Below are positions 33,270-42,563 of a stretch of 64,000 nucleotides of DNA, in pieces; position 1 is the stretch's first letter; each line of letters starts with the position of its first letter. Both the position numbers and the translations under genes were made by a program. Origin of the DNA: DATAXP01 sp036272935 (GTDB lineage: Bacteria > Planctomycetota > Planctomycetia > Pirellulales > PNKZ01). Where the stretch lies: NCBI GenBank assembly GCA_036272935.1, contig DATAXP010000057.1, positions 1 through 64,000 on the forward strand. The letters are read 5' to 3'. Under the pieces are notes generated by a model. It did not search any database. It worked only from the letters and a program-made list of their open reading frames with translations, and had not been told where the DNA came from.

Positions 33270-33638
33270 TCAGCCGCGTTCTAGCAATTCAGCGCAGCGG
33301 ACACAAGTCGGAGCGTAGGGGATGGCGTTGAGCCGGGCCTTGGGAATCTTGCAGCCGCACTCATCGCAGATGCCGTAAGTCGTGTCCTCGATTCGCTCAA
33401 GGGCCGCTTCGATCCGCGAGAGCACCTCTTCCTCGTTCTCCATCAGGCTCAAGGTGAACTCTTGTTCGAAGTTGTCGCTCCCCAGGTCGGCCATGTGGAT
33501 CGGCATGCTGGAGGCCTCGGGGCTGTCGAGCCGGGTCTTCTTCAATGCAGCGTCGGCCATTTGGGTCACATCGCCCCGCAACCGCGCCCGCATCGTCAGA
33601 AGCCGTTCCTTGTAAACCTTGCTCTCAGCCTTCTTCAT
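33270..33638 (-). CDS. TraR/DksA-family zinc-finger protein
   Basis: The 122-residue protein has an N-terminal coiled coil (about 1-75) and a C-terminal four-Cys zinc finger (CDECGCKIPKARLNAIP then CVRCAEL). This is the plan of DksA-like proteins that enter the RNA polymerase secondary channel. The coiled-coil tip reads LGSDNFEQEF, with acidic residues but not the DxxDxA tip of E. coli DksA, so a ppGpp-cofactor role cannot be assumed. In planctomycetes this type often precedes lspA, as here. Confidence 0.85.
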   Translation of the reverse strand: MKKAESKVYKERLLTMRARLRGDVTQMADAALKKTRLDSPEASSMPIHMADLGSDNFEQEFTLSLMENEEEVLSRIEAALERIEDTTYGICDECGCKIPKARLNAIPYAPTCVRCAELLERG

Positions 33639-33969
33639 TGAATGGCAACTCCGCGCTTGGTTATACCCGGTCGGCGTGGTCTTCGACGCCGATAGAACCG
33701 TTATTCTAAACTACGCAATACCAATGTCAAACGACCACGCGCGTAACAAACATCTCGTAACCATGCTATTAGCAGCGGTGATAGAACGATTGCGGCGTGA
33801 GGCTACTGGTCGCGGAATAATTACTGGCTGCGGTTCAACTTGTCGCCGCCGACGCGCAATCCTAGACTAGTGCTCTGTCATGGCGGTTCGCCCCGCTCTT
33901 CGTACCGAAGTCCCGGCTAGTTTCGACGTGCCCCCACGAGGACCGCTTGCGGTCTGCGCCTCAAAAACC
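33639..33969. other. AT-richer intergenic region before thrC
   Basis: This 331-base gap is distinctly richer in A and T than its surroundings between about 33660 and 33860 and lies between divergent genes. It holds a TATAAC near 33660 on the minus strand and several A/T hexamers, but no promoter with correct spacing that I would defend. No gene or RNA was recognised. Confidence 0.4.
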
Positions 33970-35364
33970 ATGAGCGATCTGGCATTTCAGAAGTGCATTT
34001 CGCTGGTGTGCGGAGCGACCTACTCGGTCGAGCAGACGCTGGTCGAGTGCCCGAAGTGCGGCGAGCTGCTCGACGTGGTGTACGACTGGGACCGGCTGCG
34101 GCCGCCGCGGGATTGGGGATTCTTCGAGGCCAAATGGTCGCGCCGCTACGATCCCCACTGCCTCAGCGGCGTGTGGCGGTTCCACGAGCTGCTGCCGTTT
34201 GCCCCGCCGCGGCACATCGTCACCATCGGCGAGGGGCAGACCCTGCTGCAACCCTCGGCCGGAGTGGGCAAGTACGTCGGGCTCGACCGCGGGCAGTTGT
34301 ACCTGCAGTACGAAGGGATGAACCCTTCCGGAAGCTTCAAAGACAACGGCATGAGTGCCGCGTTCACGCACGCCAGCGCTGTCGGGGCCACGCGGGCCGC
34401 CTGTGCCTCGACCGGCAACACCAGCGCCTCGCTGGCGGCCTACTGCTCGGTGACCAAGCGGATGCGGGCGGTGATCTTTGTCGGCAGCGGCAAGATCTCG
34501 TACGGCAAATTGTCGCAAGCACTCGATTACGGGGCGCTGACCGTGCAGATTGCCGGCGACTTTGACGACGCCATGGCGCGCGTCAAGGAAGTCTGCTCCC
34601 GGCTGGGCATCTACCTGGTGAACAGCGTCAACCCGTTCCGGCTGGAAGGGCAGAAGACGATCATGTACCGGGTGCTCGAAGGGCTGCGCTGGCAGGTGCC
34701 TGACTGGATCGTCGTGCCCGGCGGCAATCTCGGTAACTCCAGCGCTTTCGGCAAAGCGTTCATCGAACTGGAACAGCTCGGGCTGATCGATCGTGTGCCG
34801 CGGCTGGCGGTGATCAACGCCACCGGGGCCAACACGCTATACCAGCTGTACGAGCGCCGCCGGCTGCGTTGGAACGGCGGCCGACCCGAACTCGACACGA
34901 CGCAAACCTACTACGGCGAGCTCGACAGCCGGCGGGCGCGGGCTTCGACCATCGCCAGCGCGATCGAGATCAACCGGCCAGTAAACTTGAATAAGTGCTT
35001 GCGTGCCCTAGAATTCTGCAACGGCGTGGTGCGAGAGGTCAGCGACCAGGACATCCTCGACGCCAAGGCCCAGGTCGGCGCCGGCGGGCTAGGTTGCGAG
35101 CCGGCCAGTGCGGCGAGCGTCGCGGGGGCTAAGGCCTTGCGTGCCGAAGGGGTCATCGGCCGCGATGAGACGGTGGTCTGCATCCTGACCGGTCACCAGT
35201 TGAAGGACCCGACGGCCACGGTCGCCTACCACACGACCGATCAGGCCCAGTTCAACGAGGTGCTCGGCAGCCGCGGCGTGAAGCGCGCCGCGTTTGCCAA
35301 CCGAGCCGTGAGCGTCGCCAACGACCTCGACGAGATCGTGAAGGCAATCAAGTTGTATAGTTAA
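33970..35364 (+). CDS. thrC: Threonine synthase
   Basis: The 464-residue PLP enzyme makes threonine from O-phosphohomoserine. An N-terminal zinc-ribbon-like segment (CISLVCGATYS and VECPKCGELLDVVYDWD) precedes the fold-type II core. The PLP Lys124 is in GMNPSGSFKDNGM, the phosphate loop is VVPGGNLGNSSAFGKAF, and ASTGNTSASLAAYC binds the substrate. The start at 33970 (MSDLAFQKCIS) is preferred over 33880 since the conserved sequence begins there. It stands alone, without hom or thrB. Confidence 0.92.
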   Translation: MSDLAFQKCISLVCGATYSVEQTLVECPKCGELLDVVYDWDRLRPPRDWGFFEAKWSRRYDPHCLSGVWRFHELLPFAPPRHIVTIGEGQTLLQPSAGVGKYVGLDRGQLYLQYEGMNPSGSFKDNGMSAAFTHASAVGATRAACASTGNTSASLAAYCSVTKRMRAVIFVGSGKISYGKLSQALDYGALTVQIAGDFDDAMARVKEVCSRLGIYLVNSVNPFRLEGQKTIMYRVLEGLRWQVPDWIVVPGGNLGNSSAFGKAFIELEQLGLIDRVPRLAVINATGANTLYQLYERRRLRWNGGRPELDTTQTYYGELDSRRARASTIASAIEINRPVNLNKCLRALEFCNGVVREVSDQDILDAKAQVGAGGLGCEPASAASVAGAKALRAEGVIGRDETVVCILTGHQLKDPTATVAYHTTDQAQFNEVLGSRGVKRAAFANRAVSVANDLDEIVKAIKLYS

Positions 35365-35568
35365 GGACGCTCAAGCACACTGAAACGAAAAGGTCGAACT
35401 TTCGCGCTCGCACGGTCGAAAGCAAGCTGTAGTTTGGCACGTTTATCCGCAATGTTCGCAGATCGCTCGCCCCGCAACGCATTGCACAACGCTGGCACGC
35501 CCGTCGCACATCGGTCGCATGCCGCTTGAAACAGACCAACAGCAGGTGCAAGGCGCAGGGAAGCTTGT

Positions 35569-36519
35569 ATGAGCCGATTGGCCGATTACGCGAAGAGAGT
35601 CTGGAGTGCCCAGGTTCGCCTGGCGACGCTCGTGAAGTTGACGATGGGCGTGGGCGTCGTCACGCTGGCGTGGCTGTACGCGACCAACCTGAAGATCGAG
35701 TCGCAGCACCTAGCGCCGGGCCAGGAGCCGGGCGGAACGCTGATCATCTGCGGCGGCGGCGAGGTGCCTCGGGATATCGAGAACCGCTTCGTCCGTCTGG
35801 CCGGTGGGCGGGCGGCCAAGCTGGTCATCATCCCCACGGCCCATTACGAGGCCGACAAGATCGATCCGCGCGATCCGCACATCGTGGAGGTGACGCACGA
35901 TTGGCACGCGCTGGGGGTCGAGAGCGTGACGTTCCTGCACACTCGTGATCGCTCTGTGGCCGACGACGAAGAGTTCGTCGAGCCGCTGACCGAGGCGACG
36001 GGCGTGTGGATCGAAGGGGGCGACCAGGAATGGCTCACCGCGCCGTACGCCGACACACTGGTCGAGGCGGAACTGAAAGAGTTGCTGGCGCGCGGCGGCG
36101 TGGTGGGTGGCAATTCGGCCGGCGCTGCGTGCATGACGCGCGTGATGATCGCCGCCGGTCGGCGGCCGCGCGAAGGGGAAGGGTTCGACCTCTTGCCTGG
36201 CGCCGTGATCGATCAGCACTTCCTCACGCGCAACCGCCTGAAGCGACTGATCGGTTTCTTGTCGGACCACCAGGAGCTGATCGGCTTTGGAATCGACGAG
36301 CGAACCGCGCTGGTGGTGCGCGTGAGCGACATGCGGCTGAGCGTGATCGGTGAGTCGTACGTGCTGGCGTGCGTGCCGGAAGGCCCCGACCGCGCCGCCC
36401 GCTTCGAGGTGCTGCAACGCGGCGACACGACCGACATGGTGTTGCTGCGCGAATCGGATTCGCCGATCGCCTCGGTCGTCGACGTGGAAGAGATTCTCAC
36501 GTCGGAAGGGCTGAACTAG
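35569..36519 (+). CDS. Membrane-anchored cyanophycinase-like S51 peptidase
   Basis: The 316-residue protein has an N-terminal membrane anchor (about residues 20-42: LVKLTMGVGVVTLAWLYA) and an S51-type class I amidotransferase fold. Motifs are GTLIICGGGEVP, WIEGGDQEWL, and the nucleophile elbow GGVVGGNSAGAACM with Ser, followed by LLPGAVIDQHFLTRNRLKRL carrying His. This is the layout of cyanophycinase and related exopeptidases. Cyanophycin itself is not implied: no cphA gene is here, and many planctomycetes carry exported members of unknown substrate. Confidence 0.82.
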   Translation: MSRLADYAKRVWSAQVRLATLVKLTMGVGVVTLAWLYATNLKIESQHLAPGQEPGGTLIICGGGEVPRDIENRFVRLAGGRAAKLVIIPTAHYEADKIDPRDPHIVEVTHDWHALGVESVTFLHTRDRSVADDEEFVEPLTEATGVWIEGGDQEWLTAPYADTLVEAELKELLARGGVVGGNSAGAACMTRVMIAAGRRPREGEGFDLLPGAVIDQHFLTRNRLKRLIGFLSDHQELIGFGIDERTALVVRVSDMRLSVIGESYVLACVPEGPDRAARFEVLQRGDTTDMVLLRESDSPIASVVDVEEILTSEGLN

Positions 36520-36598
36520 GACAGCGCAACTCAGCACTGCCTGACAAGCAGACAGTGGCACCCTGCGAGCCTCGGCGGGCCAGCCCGCCGGCTAACTT

Positions 36599-39500
36599 TT
36601 AGTGCCCCGCGTGCTCGTGTCCGGCCGGCCCGCTGACCAGCGGGCTGTGCTTATCGCCACGGGCCGCCAGGTATGCCACCAGGTCGAGAATCTCATCTTT
36701 CGTCAGCTTATCGAGCAGCCCCTTGGGCATGATCGACACCGGCGATTTGGTTTGCTCGTCAATGTCGCTCTTCTTGAGCACGACCGGCTCGGCCTTGGCC
36801 AACGGGTTCTCGATCACACGCAGCCGCGACGGCGTCTCTTCGAGAATGATGCCGGTGATTACCTTTCCGTCGCTGGTCTGAAACACGTACGTCTGGAACT
36901 TCTCGTTGATCTTCGCCGACGGGTCGAGAATGTCGGTGAGAATGTCGAGCGGTTTCTTCGCCGGGTCAAGTTTCGCCAGGTCGGGGCCGAACGTGTTGCC
37001 CACGCCGTCGAGTTTGTGGCAGGCGACGCAGGTGGCGGCCTGGAACATCTGCTTGCCGTTGCCCCACGAGCGGCCGGCAAGCGCCGTGACCGGCTGGGCC
37101 AGGTCGTCGAGCTTCCACTCGGTGCGCGGCCGGCGATCCTTCAGCAGCGCGTCCTTGATTTCGAGCGGATGGCTGACCAGATACGCCTCGGGATTGGCCA
37201 GGTACGCGTCGACATCGTCGACCACGTACATCGCGCCGTACATCCGCCGCCAGTGACCGGGATAGGTGCAGACATACGGATAGACACCGGGCGTCTTGGG
37301 AGCGATGAAGCTGAGCTTCTGGCTCTCGCGCGGCTGCAACAGTTTGCTGCCGAGCAGAATCTTCTTCGACGATGGCACAAAGTTGCGCTTCGCGAACGCC
37401 GGGTCTTGCGCGCTCGCCTCGGCTGTGGTGCCGATCTCTTCGAGCGCCCCTGGCTGGGCGATCACGAAGTTGTGCGGCATGAAGTCGCTGTTCTCGAACA
37501 CGAACTCCACCGGCTTGCCGGCCCGCAGCACGAGCAGGTCCTTGTCGTAGCTCATTCGCTCCAATAGCGTGCCGACGCGGATCACACGCACGCCCAGCTC
37601 GCCGAGTTGGCCGCGCACGGCCTTTGCCTGGTCAGCAGGCAGCAGTCCGGCCAATGCCTCGGCAAACTCCAGTTCGGCCAATGCCGTCTCGCTAGTGCGT
37701 GCTTTGACCGGCGTGCTGCGAATGTCGGCCAGCAACACGTCGACCAGCGGCCGCGCTTCGTCGGCCGGCCAGAATTGTCGCCCGATGCGCTGCATCGCCC
37801 GCACTGCGGTGGGGCGATCGACACCGTCGTGCACGAACGTGGCAAGCGTGCGGAAGGTGTTCAACTCTTGCCCGCGCACGCTGGCTAGCGCCATCATCGC
37901 CGCCCGGCGGACCAGGGCCGTTGCATCCTCGCCGCCCGGCGAGAACTCGACGCTCCCCTCGGGGGCCTTGTTCTTGTCGGCACGGAACGCCTGGCGACCA
38001 CGGCTATCGAGCACCGTAAGCCGGAAGTTGTTGAGCCGGGTCCAGAACCCACCTTCCGTGCGGTTGTAGATCACGATCGAGTCGATTTCGCGATCCTCAC
38101 CCAGGTCGAGTTCCCACCACGGCTTGTTGGTGCTTTCCTCGGTGTGCGTCTGTCCGCCGGCGCCAAAAGTGCCGTCCTTGTTGCCGTCGATGGCGCGCGA
38201 TGCAATGCCGCCGTGGCTGGTATTCTTCTGCGAGGCTTTGCCTTTACGGGCAATGTTTTTGCCGTGGCTGTACACCTCGACTTCGGCCAACGTCAGCGTC
38301 GCGTCGCCGGGCAGTTCGATCCGCACGTAGCGGCCTTCGATCGGTGCCGGCTTGACGCTGCTGGCCATCGGCTCGGGCAGCCCCTTCAATAGCGGCAATA
38401 CTTTGGGATACAGCTCGGCCCGCAGGCTGGCGTCGAACACCAGCGGCATTGCCGCCACGAGGTCCAGCAGCCGATCGACACTCGTGGTGGCCAGTGCCCA
38501 GGCCGCCTCGACCGAGCCGTCGACCGTCACAAGCGCGACGTAACCCGCTTGGCGAATCGTGTCCTGCTTGGCGCCGGTAGCCAGCGCCTCGAGATCGCTG
38601 CGCACGCCGCGCAGTTCGTCGGCCGGGCGCGAGGCAAGCAGTCGCACCAGGTCGAACACCAGGCTTTCATCGGGACGGTAGCCGGAATCGATCTTGCGGA
38701 TCGTCTCGAGCAGCAGGGCGAGTTCCGATTTCTTTTCCATCGCTGCCAGGCCGGCCAGCGCGTCGCGGCGCTGCTCGTCGCGCAGCCCCGGGCGCAGCAG
38801 CAGTTCCTGGTACACCGGCCGGCTGCGTTCGAGCTTCAGCAACTGATCGAGCGACATCATGCCGAGCATGTAGCGTTCGCCGGCTTCGGTGGCCATCGGG
38901 ATGCGCCGACCGGCGGCGATCGACGCTTTAACGTATGGCTCAAGCGCCCGGTTCGTCTCGGTGCGGCAGTAGCCGAGCCAGTAATCGCTGGGGTAGTCGG
39001 CCGAGATGGCTGCCACCTCGATCGCCTCGGGGACGGTGAAGAAGCTCGCGGCACGCACCGCTTCGAGCCGGACACGCGGATGTTCGTCGGCCGCCAGCCG
39101 CCGCAGCCAGGCGAGCGTCTCGGGCACGCGATCGTGCCAATAGCACAGCACGCGGGTCGCAGCGGCGCGGGCACGGTAGTCGGGACTGGCCAGCAGGCGG
39201 CCCAGTAGGTCGACGTTCACCACGTTGTGATACTGATGGACCCAGAGCGCTTCGAGCAGGTGATGCTGGTACTCCGGATCGTTCTTGTCGAGCGCCGCGG
39301 CCCACTTGGCGGCGGCGGCAACGACCTCGTCGCTCGGCCGGCCACCCAGCTCGATCTTCACCCGGTAACGAACGCGATCCTCAGGCTCCTTGAGCAAATC
39401 GAGCAGCTTCTCGATCGGTTCGCCGGCGATCTTGGCGGGCTTCAACAGCGGGCGGCCTTCGTAGGTCACGCGGTATACGCGCCCGTGCGTGCTGTCGCGG

Positions 39501-41536
39501 CTGGGATCACGCAGGTTGTGTTGCATGTGGCCGATGATCGCGTTCTGCCAGTCGAGGAAGTACAGCGCACCGTCGGGGCCAATCTCCATGTCGGCGGGGC
39601 GGAAGTTGGGATCACTCGACGACAGGAGCGGCTCGACCTCGTCGGCGCCGAAACCCGCACCGTCGTCGCGGAACTTATATTGGAAGATGCCCTGGAAGCT
39701 GATCACGTTGGCATCGAGATAGTTGCCTTGCATCTCGGGCGGGAAGTGGCGCGACGAGATGATCTCCGTCCCCGGGCTGGGACGCGAGCGCTGCTTGTAG
39801 AACGGCTCCATGCGCGGATGCTTCGCCGGGTACTCGAGGTGGCCCGAGAACGCAGCGGCCCAGTAATTGACGTTGCCGGTCCCATCGGTGATGAAGTCCT
39901 GCCCCCAGTGATCGAACACGTGGCCGTGCGGATTGGCGAACCCGCTGGGGACGTACACCTCGAACTTCTGCGTGCGCGGCTCGTAGCGGTACACGCCGGC
40001 GTTCACGTTGTGGATCGCCGGCCCCCAAGGGCTTTCGACCTGCGTGTGGTGAAACGTCCCTTCCTGGAAATAGAGCGCGCCACCCGGGTCGAGCACGAAG
40101 CTGTTGAGCGCGTGATGCGTGTCGGCTGAGTCGAGACCGTCGAGCACGCGCTCGCGGGTGTCGGCCACGTCGTCGCCGTCGGTATCGCGCAGCAGCACCA
40201 GGTCGGGCTGCTGGCCGACGAGCAGGCCGTCGCGGAAGAACTCGATCCCCGTGGGAACGTGCAGTCCGTGAGCAAACGTCTTGCAGCGGTCGGCGCGGCC
40301 GTCGCCGTCGGTGTCTTCCAAAATCAGAATCTTGTCGTCCAAATTGTCCTTGGGCTTCCAGTGCGGATACGACGGCATCACGGCCACCCACAGGCGTCCG
40401 CGGGTGTCGAAAGCCATCTGCACCGGCTTGGCCAGCTCGGGGAACATTTCCTCGCTGGCGAACAGGTTGACCTTGAGTCCCTTGGCCAAGGTCGTGTTAG
40501 CGATCGCCGCCTCGCCCGATTGGTAGAGATGCTGGCCGTTGGGGCCGGCGCCGGGCTTGTTGGTGATCACTTCGAGGAACGGCGGCGTGTTGCTGTCGTC
40601 GACCTGCAGATCGCCGCCGCGGGCTACCGCCCACACGCGCTGATCACGGTTGGCGGCCATCACGTCGAGCACGGCCATTTCGCGGGCCATCACCTCGCGG
40701 TTGGTTTGGCCGTTGGTGAATTTCAGATCGGCGCGGCCGCCGTAGATCGAGTAGCCGTCGACGGTGCGGTAGCGGTTGAACCAAATGAAGTTCTTGTCGA
40801 GCACGGCTTGGCGAAGGCGTTCGATCTCGGCGGGCTTGATGTCGGTTTCTCGGGCGCCGAATAGCGCTTCATCGATCGCTTCGGCCACGGCGCGGTCGCC
40901 GCGTTCATGGAGGTGCACGCCGTTGGTGGTCAGGGGTTGCTTCGCCCGGCCGTAACGTTCGAGCGACGGGGCGAACAGATCGACGAACGCCACGTCGTTG
41001 TTCTTGGCCACTTCGTACATCACGCCGGTGTAGCGGCGCAGGCGGTCGTTATTCTCGCTGCCATCGGGGAGGTTGCGGTCGCGCAGATTCTCGTGGGCGA
41101 TGGGCGAGAAGATCACCAATCGCGGCGCGCCAGAGCCGTTGTACTTCTGGGTCAGCGTGCTCTTGATGAACGCGTCGAGATCGGCCTCGAACTTCGCCAC
41201 TCCCTCTTCGCCGGCGAAGGATTCGTTGTAGCCGAAGAAGGCAAAGATCACGTCGGCTTTGTTGGCCGTCAGATGCTCATCGGGCGTGCCGAACCCGGCA
41301 CTGCGCAGCCGCAGGGTCAGCTCGTCGCCGGGAAAGCCGAGATTGCGCACCACCAGTTCGTGTTGCGGAAAGCGCGCTTGCAGCAGTGTTTCGAGCCAGC
41401 CGTGATGCTGCATCCGATCGGCCAAGGTGTTGCCGATGATGCAAACGTGATCCCCTTTTTTCAACTCGAAGCCGGCAGCATGGGCCGGCTGCGTCGGCAG
41501 CAGCGCGACCAGCAGCGACAATACGATCCACCGCAT
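36599..41536 (-). CDS. Giant exported SGNH / PVC-dehydrogenase / HEAT / discoidin / cupredoxin / cytochrome c protein
   Basis: The 1645-residue protein starts with a signal peptide (MRWIVLSLLVALLPTQPAHA). In order there are an SGNH-hydrolase-like domain (about 28-235; IIGNTLADR, LGFPGDEL, GYNES, GVHLHERGD) and a PVC-type membrane-bound-dehydrogenase beta-propeller (about 350-720; VQMAFDTRGRLWVAVMPSYP, ILEDTDGDGRADRC). Next come HEAT-like repeats (about 730-1060) and an F5/8 type C or discoidin-like domain (about 1085-1190). A type 1 copper cupredoxin (about 1320-1435) has ligands in MPHNF and CTYPGHWRRM. The cytochrome c module (about 1490-1640) has CVACH. An electron path from sugar oxidation via Cu and haem is inferred. 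No frameshift is seen. Confidence 0.85.
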   Translation of the reverse strand: MRWIVLSLLVALLPTQPAHAAGFELKKGDHVCIIGNTLADRMQHHGWLETLLQARFPQHELVVRNLGFPGDELTLRLRSAGFGTPDEHLTANKADVIFAFFGYNESFAGEEGVAKFEADLDAFIKSTLTQKYNGSGAPRLVIFSPIAHENLRDRNLPDGSENNDRLRRYTGVMYEVAKNNDVAFVDLFAPSLERYGRAKQPLTTNGVHLHERGDRAVAEAIDEALFGARETDIKPAEIERLRQAVLDKNFIWFNRYRTVDGYSIYGGRADLKFTNGQTNREVMAREMAVLDVMAANRDQRVWAVARGGDLQVDDSNTPPFLEVITNKPGAGPNGQHLYQSGEAAIANTTLAKGLKVNLFASEEMFPELAKPVQMAFDTRGRLWVAVMPSYPHWKPKDNLDDKILILEDTDGDGRADRCKTFAHGLHVPTGIEFFRDGLLVGQQPDLVLLRDTDGDDVADTRERVLDGLDSADTHHALNSFVLDPGGALYFQEGTFHHTQVESPWGPAIHNVNAGVYRYEPRTQKFEVYVPSGFANPHGHVFDHWGQDFITDGTGNVNYWAAAFSGHLEYPAKHPRMEPFYKQRSRPSPGTEIISSRHFPPEMQGNYLDANVISFQGIFQYKFRDDGAGFGADEVEPLLSSSDPNFRPADMEIGPDGALYFLDWQNAIIGHMQHNLRDPSRDSTHGRVYRVTYEGRPLLKPAKIAGEPIEKLLDLLKEPEDRVRYRVKIELGGRPSDEVVAAAAKWAAALDKNDPEYQHHLLEALWVHQYHNVVNVDLLGRLLASPDYRARAAATRVLCYWHDRVPETLAWLRRLAADEHPRVRLEAVRAASFFTVPEAIEVAAISADYPSDYWLGYCRTETNRALEPYVKASIAAGRRIPMATEAGERYMLGMMSLDQLLKLERSRPVYQELLLRPGLRDEQRRDALAGLAAMEKKSELALLLETIRKIDSGYRPDESLVFDLVRLLASRPADELRGVRSDLEALATGAKQDTIRQAGYVALVTVDGSVEAAWALATTSVDRLLDLVAAMPLVFDASLRAELYPKVLPLLKGLPEPMASSVKPAPIEGRYVRIELPGDATLTLAEVEVYSHGKNIARKGKASQKNTSHGGIASRAIDGNKDGTFGAGGQTHTEESTNKPWWELDLGEDREIDSIVIYNRTEGGFWTRLNNFRLTVLDSRGRQAFRADKNKAPEGSVEFSPGGEDATALVRRAAMMALASVRGQELNTFRTLATFVHDGVDRPTAVRAMQRIGRQFWPADEARPLVDVLLADIRSTPVKARTSETALAELEFAEALAGLLPADQAKAVRGQLGELGVRVIRVGTLLERMSYDKDLLVLRAGKPVEFVFENSDFMPHNFVIAQPGALEEIGTTAEASAQDPAFAKRNFVPSSKKILLGSKLLQPRESQKLSFIAPKTPGVYPYVCTYPGHWRRMYGAMYVVDDVDAYLANPEAYLVSHPLEIKDALLKDRRPRTEWKLDDLAQPVTALAGRSWGNGKQMFQAATCVACHKLDGVGNTFGPDLAKLDPAKKPLDILTDILDPSAKINEKFQTYVFQTSDGKVITGIILEETPSRLRVIENPLAKAEPVVLKKSDIDEQTKSPVSIMPKGLLDKLTKDEILDLVAYLAARGDKHSPLVSGPAGHEHAGH

Positions 41537-41717
41537 GAAAAATCCTTGGGTGCGAAAACAGGGCGTCGGAGGGAGGAGCCCACGCGAGGCGGGGCGGTGC
41601 GGGATTCATCATAACCCGGCAAAACTCGGCATGCGAGCAACCCGTTCCAGCATCCCAAGCGCGTCGTCAAATTGATCTAACTGCCGTCAGGATGACGACT
41701 ATTTTCGGCCCCGGGCA

Positions 41718-41726
41718 TGCTATAGT
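41718..41726 (+). promoter_or_regulatory. Extended -10 promoter element before the HdeD-like gene
   Basis: TGCTATAGT is an extended -10 (TG-N-TATAGT) about 45 bases before the start codon, with no good -35 at 17 bases. A GGGAGGG ribosome binding site (41757-41763) follows. Confidence 0.4.
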
Positions 41727-41770
41727 TTCCGGGGCGAATCCAGCGGCACCAGGCGAGGGAGGGTAGCACC

Positions 41771-42337
41771 ATGGCCAGCGGACAACCAGCGATGGGCGGT
41801 TTGACCGGGGACGGGGCGTTGCGAAAGGCCTGGGGCTGGTTCGTCGGCCTGGGCGTGCTGCTGATCATCTTGGGCACCTTCGCCGTGGGATGGTCGGTGG
41901 TGACGACGCTGGTATCGGTGCTGTTTTTCGGCTGGCTGCTGGTCTTCGGCGGCGTGATGCAAGCAGTTCACGCGTTCTGGCAGCGGGCCTGGAGCGGGTT
42001 CTTTTTCGACCTGCTCTTGGGGATTCTCTACGCCGTAGCGGGCGGAATCATCGTCGCCCATCCGCTTGCCGGCGCCGTTGAGCTGACGCTGCTACTGGGC
42101 TTGCTGTTCGTGCTCGGCGGGGTGTTCCGCATCGTGATGGCCTTTGCCTGGCCGTTTCACCATCGCGGCTGGCTGGTGCTTAACGGCGTAATCACGCTCG
42201 TGTTAGGCGTGATGATCCTGGCACAATGGCCCGGATCGGGCTTTTGGGTGATCGGCCTGTTCATCGGCATCGACATGATTTTCAACGGCTGGTCGCTGGT
42301 GATGCTCGGCCTGGCCGCGAAGAAGCTGACGGCTTGA
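41771..42337 (+). CDS. HdeD-family (DUF308) membrane protein
   Basis: The 188-residue protein has six hydrophobic segments in three repeated pairs, each with a short Gly-rich turn (GWFVGLGVLLIILGTFAVG; LLGILYAVAGGIIVAHP; LVLNGVITLVLGVMILAQWP). This is the repeat structure of HdeD, named from acid resistance in E. coli; the molecular role is unknown in most bacteria. It is monocistronic, with a candidate promoter upstream. Confidence 0.85.
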   Translation: MASGQPAMGGLTGDGALRKAWGWFVGLGVLLIILGTFAVGWSVVTTLVSVLFFGWLLVFGGVMQAVHAFWQRAWSGFFFDLLLGILYAVAGGIIVAHPLAGAVELTLLLGLLFVLGGVFRIVMAFAWPFHHRGWLVLNGVITLVLGVMILAQWPGSGFWVIGLFIGIDMIFNGWSLVMLGLAAKKLTA

Positions 42338-42345
42338 ATAGGCCG

Positions 42346-42540
42346 TTACTTCTTTTCGCTCTTGTCGTTGCACGAGGCCAACGCGATCACGTGCATGTAC
42401 AGATCGGCCAGCTCGGCACGCTCGTGGCGCTTTTCGTCGGTCCAGCCGCGGCGAATCTCGGCGGTCAGGGCGTGGATGTACTCGCGGCTGGGGACCCAAT
42501 CGACTTGGGGGTTTCGGTCCTTCTTGGCGATCGCGATCAT
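42346..42540 (-). CDS. Small conserved-type hypothetical protein
   Basis: The 64-residue basic protein starts MIAIAKKDRNPQVDWVPSREY and continues IHALTAEIRRGWTDEKRHERAEL. A clear AGGAG (42549-42553) lies eight bases before the ATG, which supports translation. The composition suggests a small helical protein; one Trp-rich turn (VDWVPSREYIHAL) looks conserved in style. No function is known to me. It follows glgX closely on the same strand. Confidence 0.65.
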   Translation of the reverse strand: MIAIAKKDRNPQVDWVPSREYIHALTAEIRRGWTDEKRHERAELADLYMHVIALASCNDKSEKK

Positions 42541-42563
42541 GGCAGGAACTCCTTCGCTTGCTC

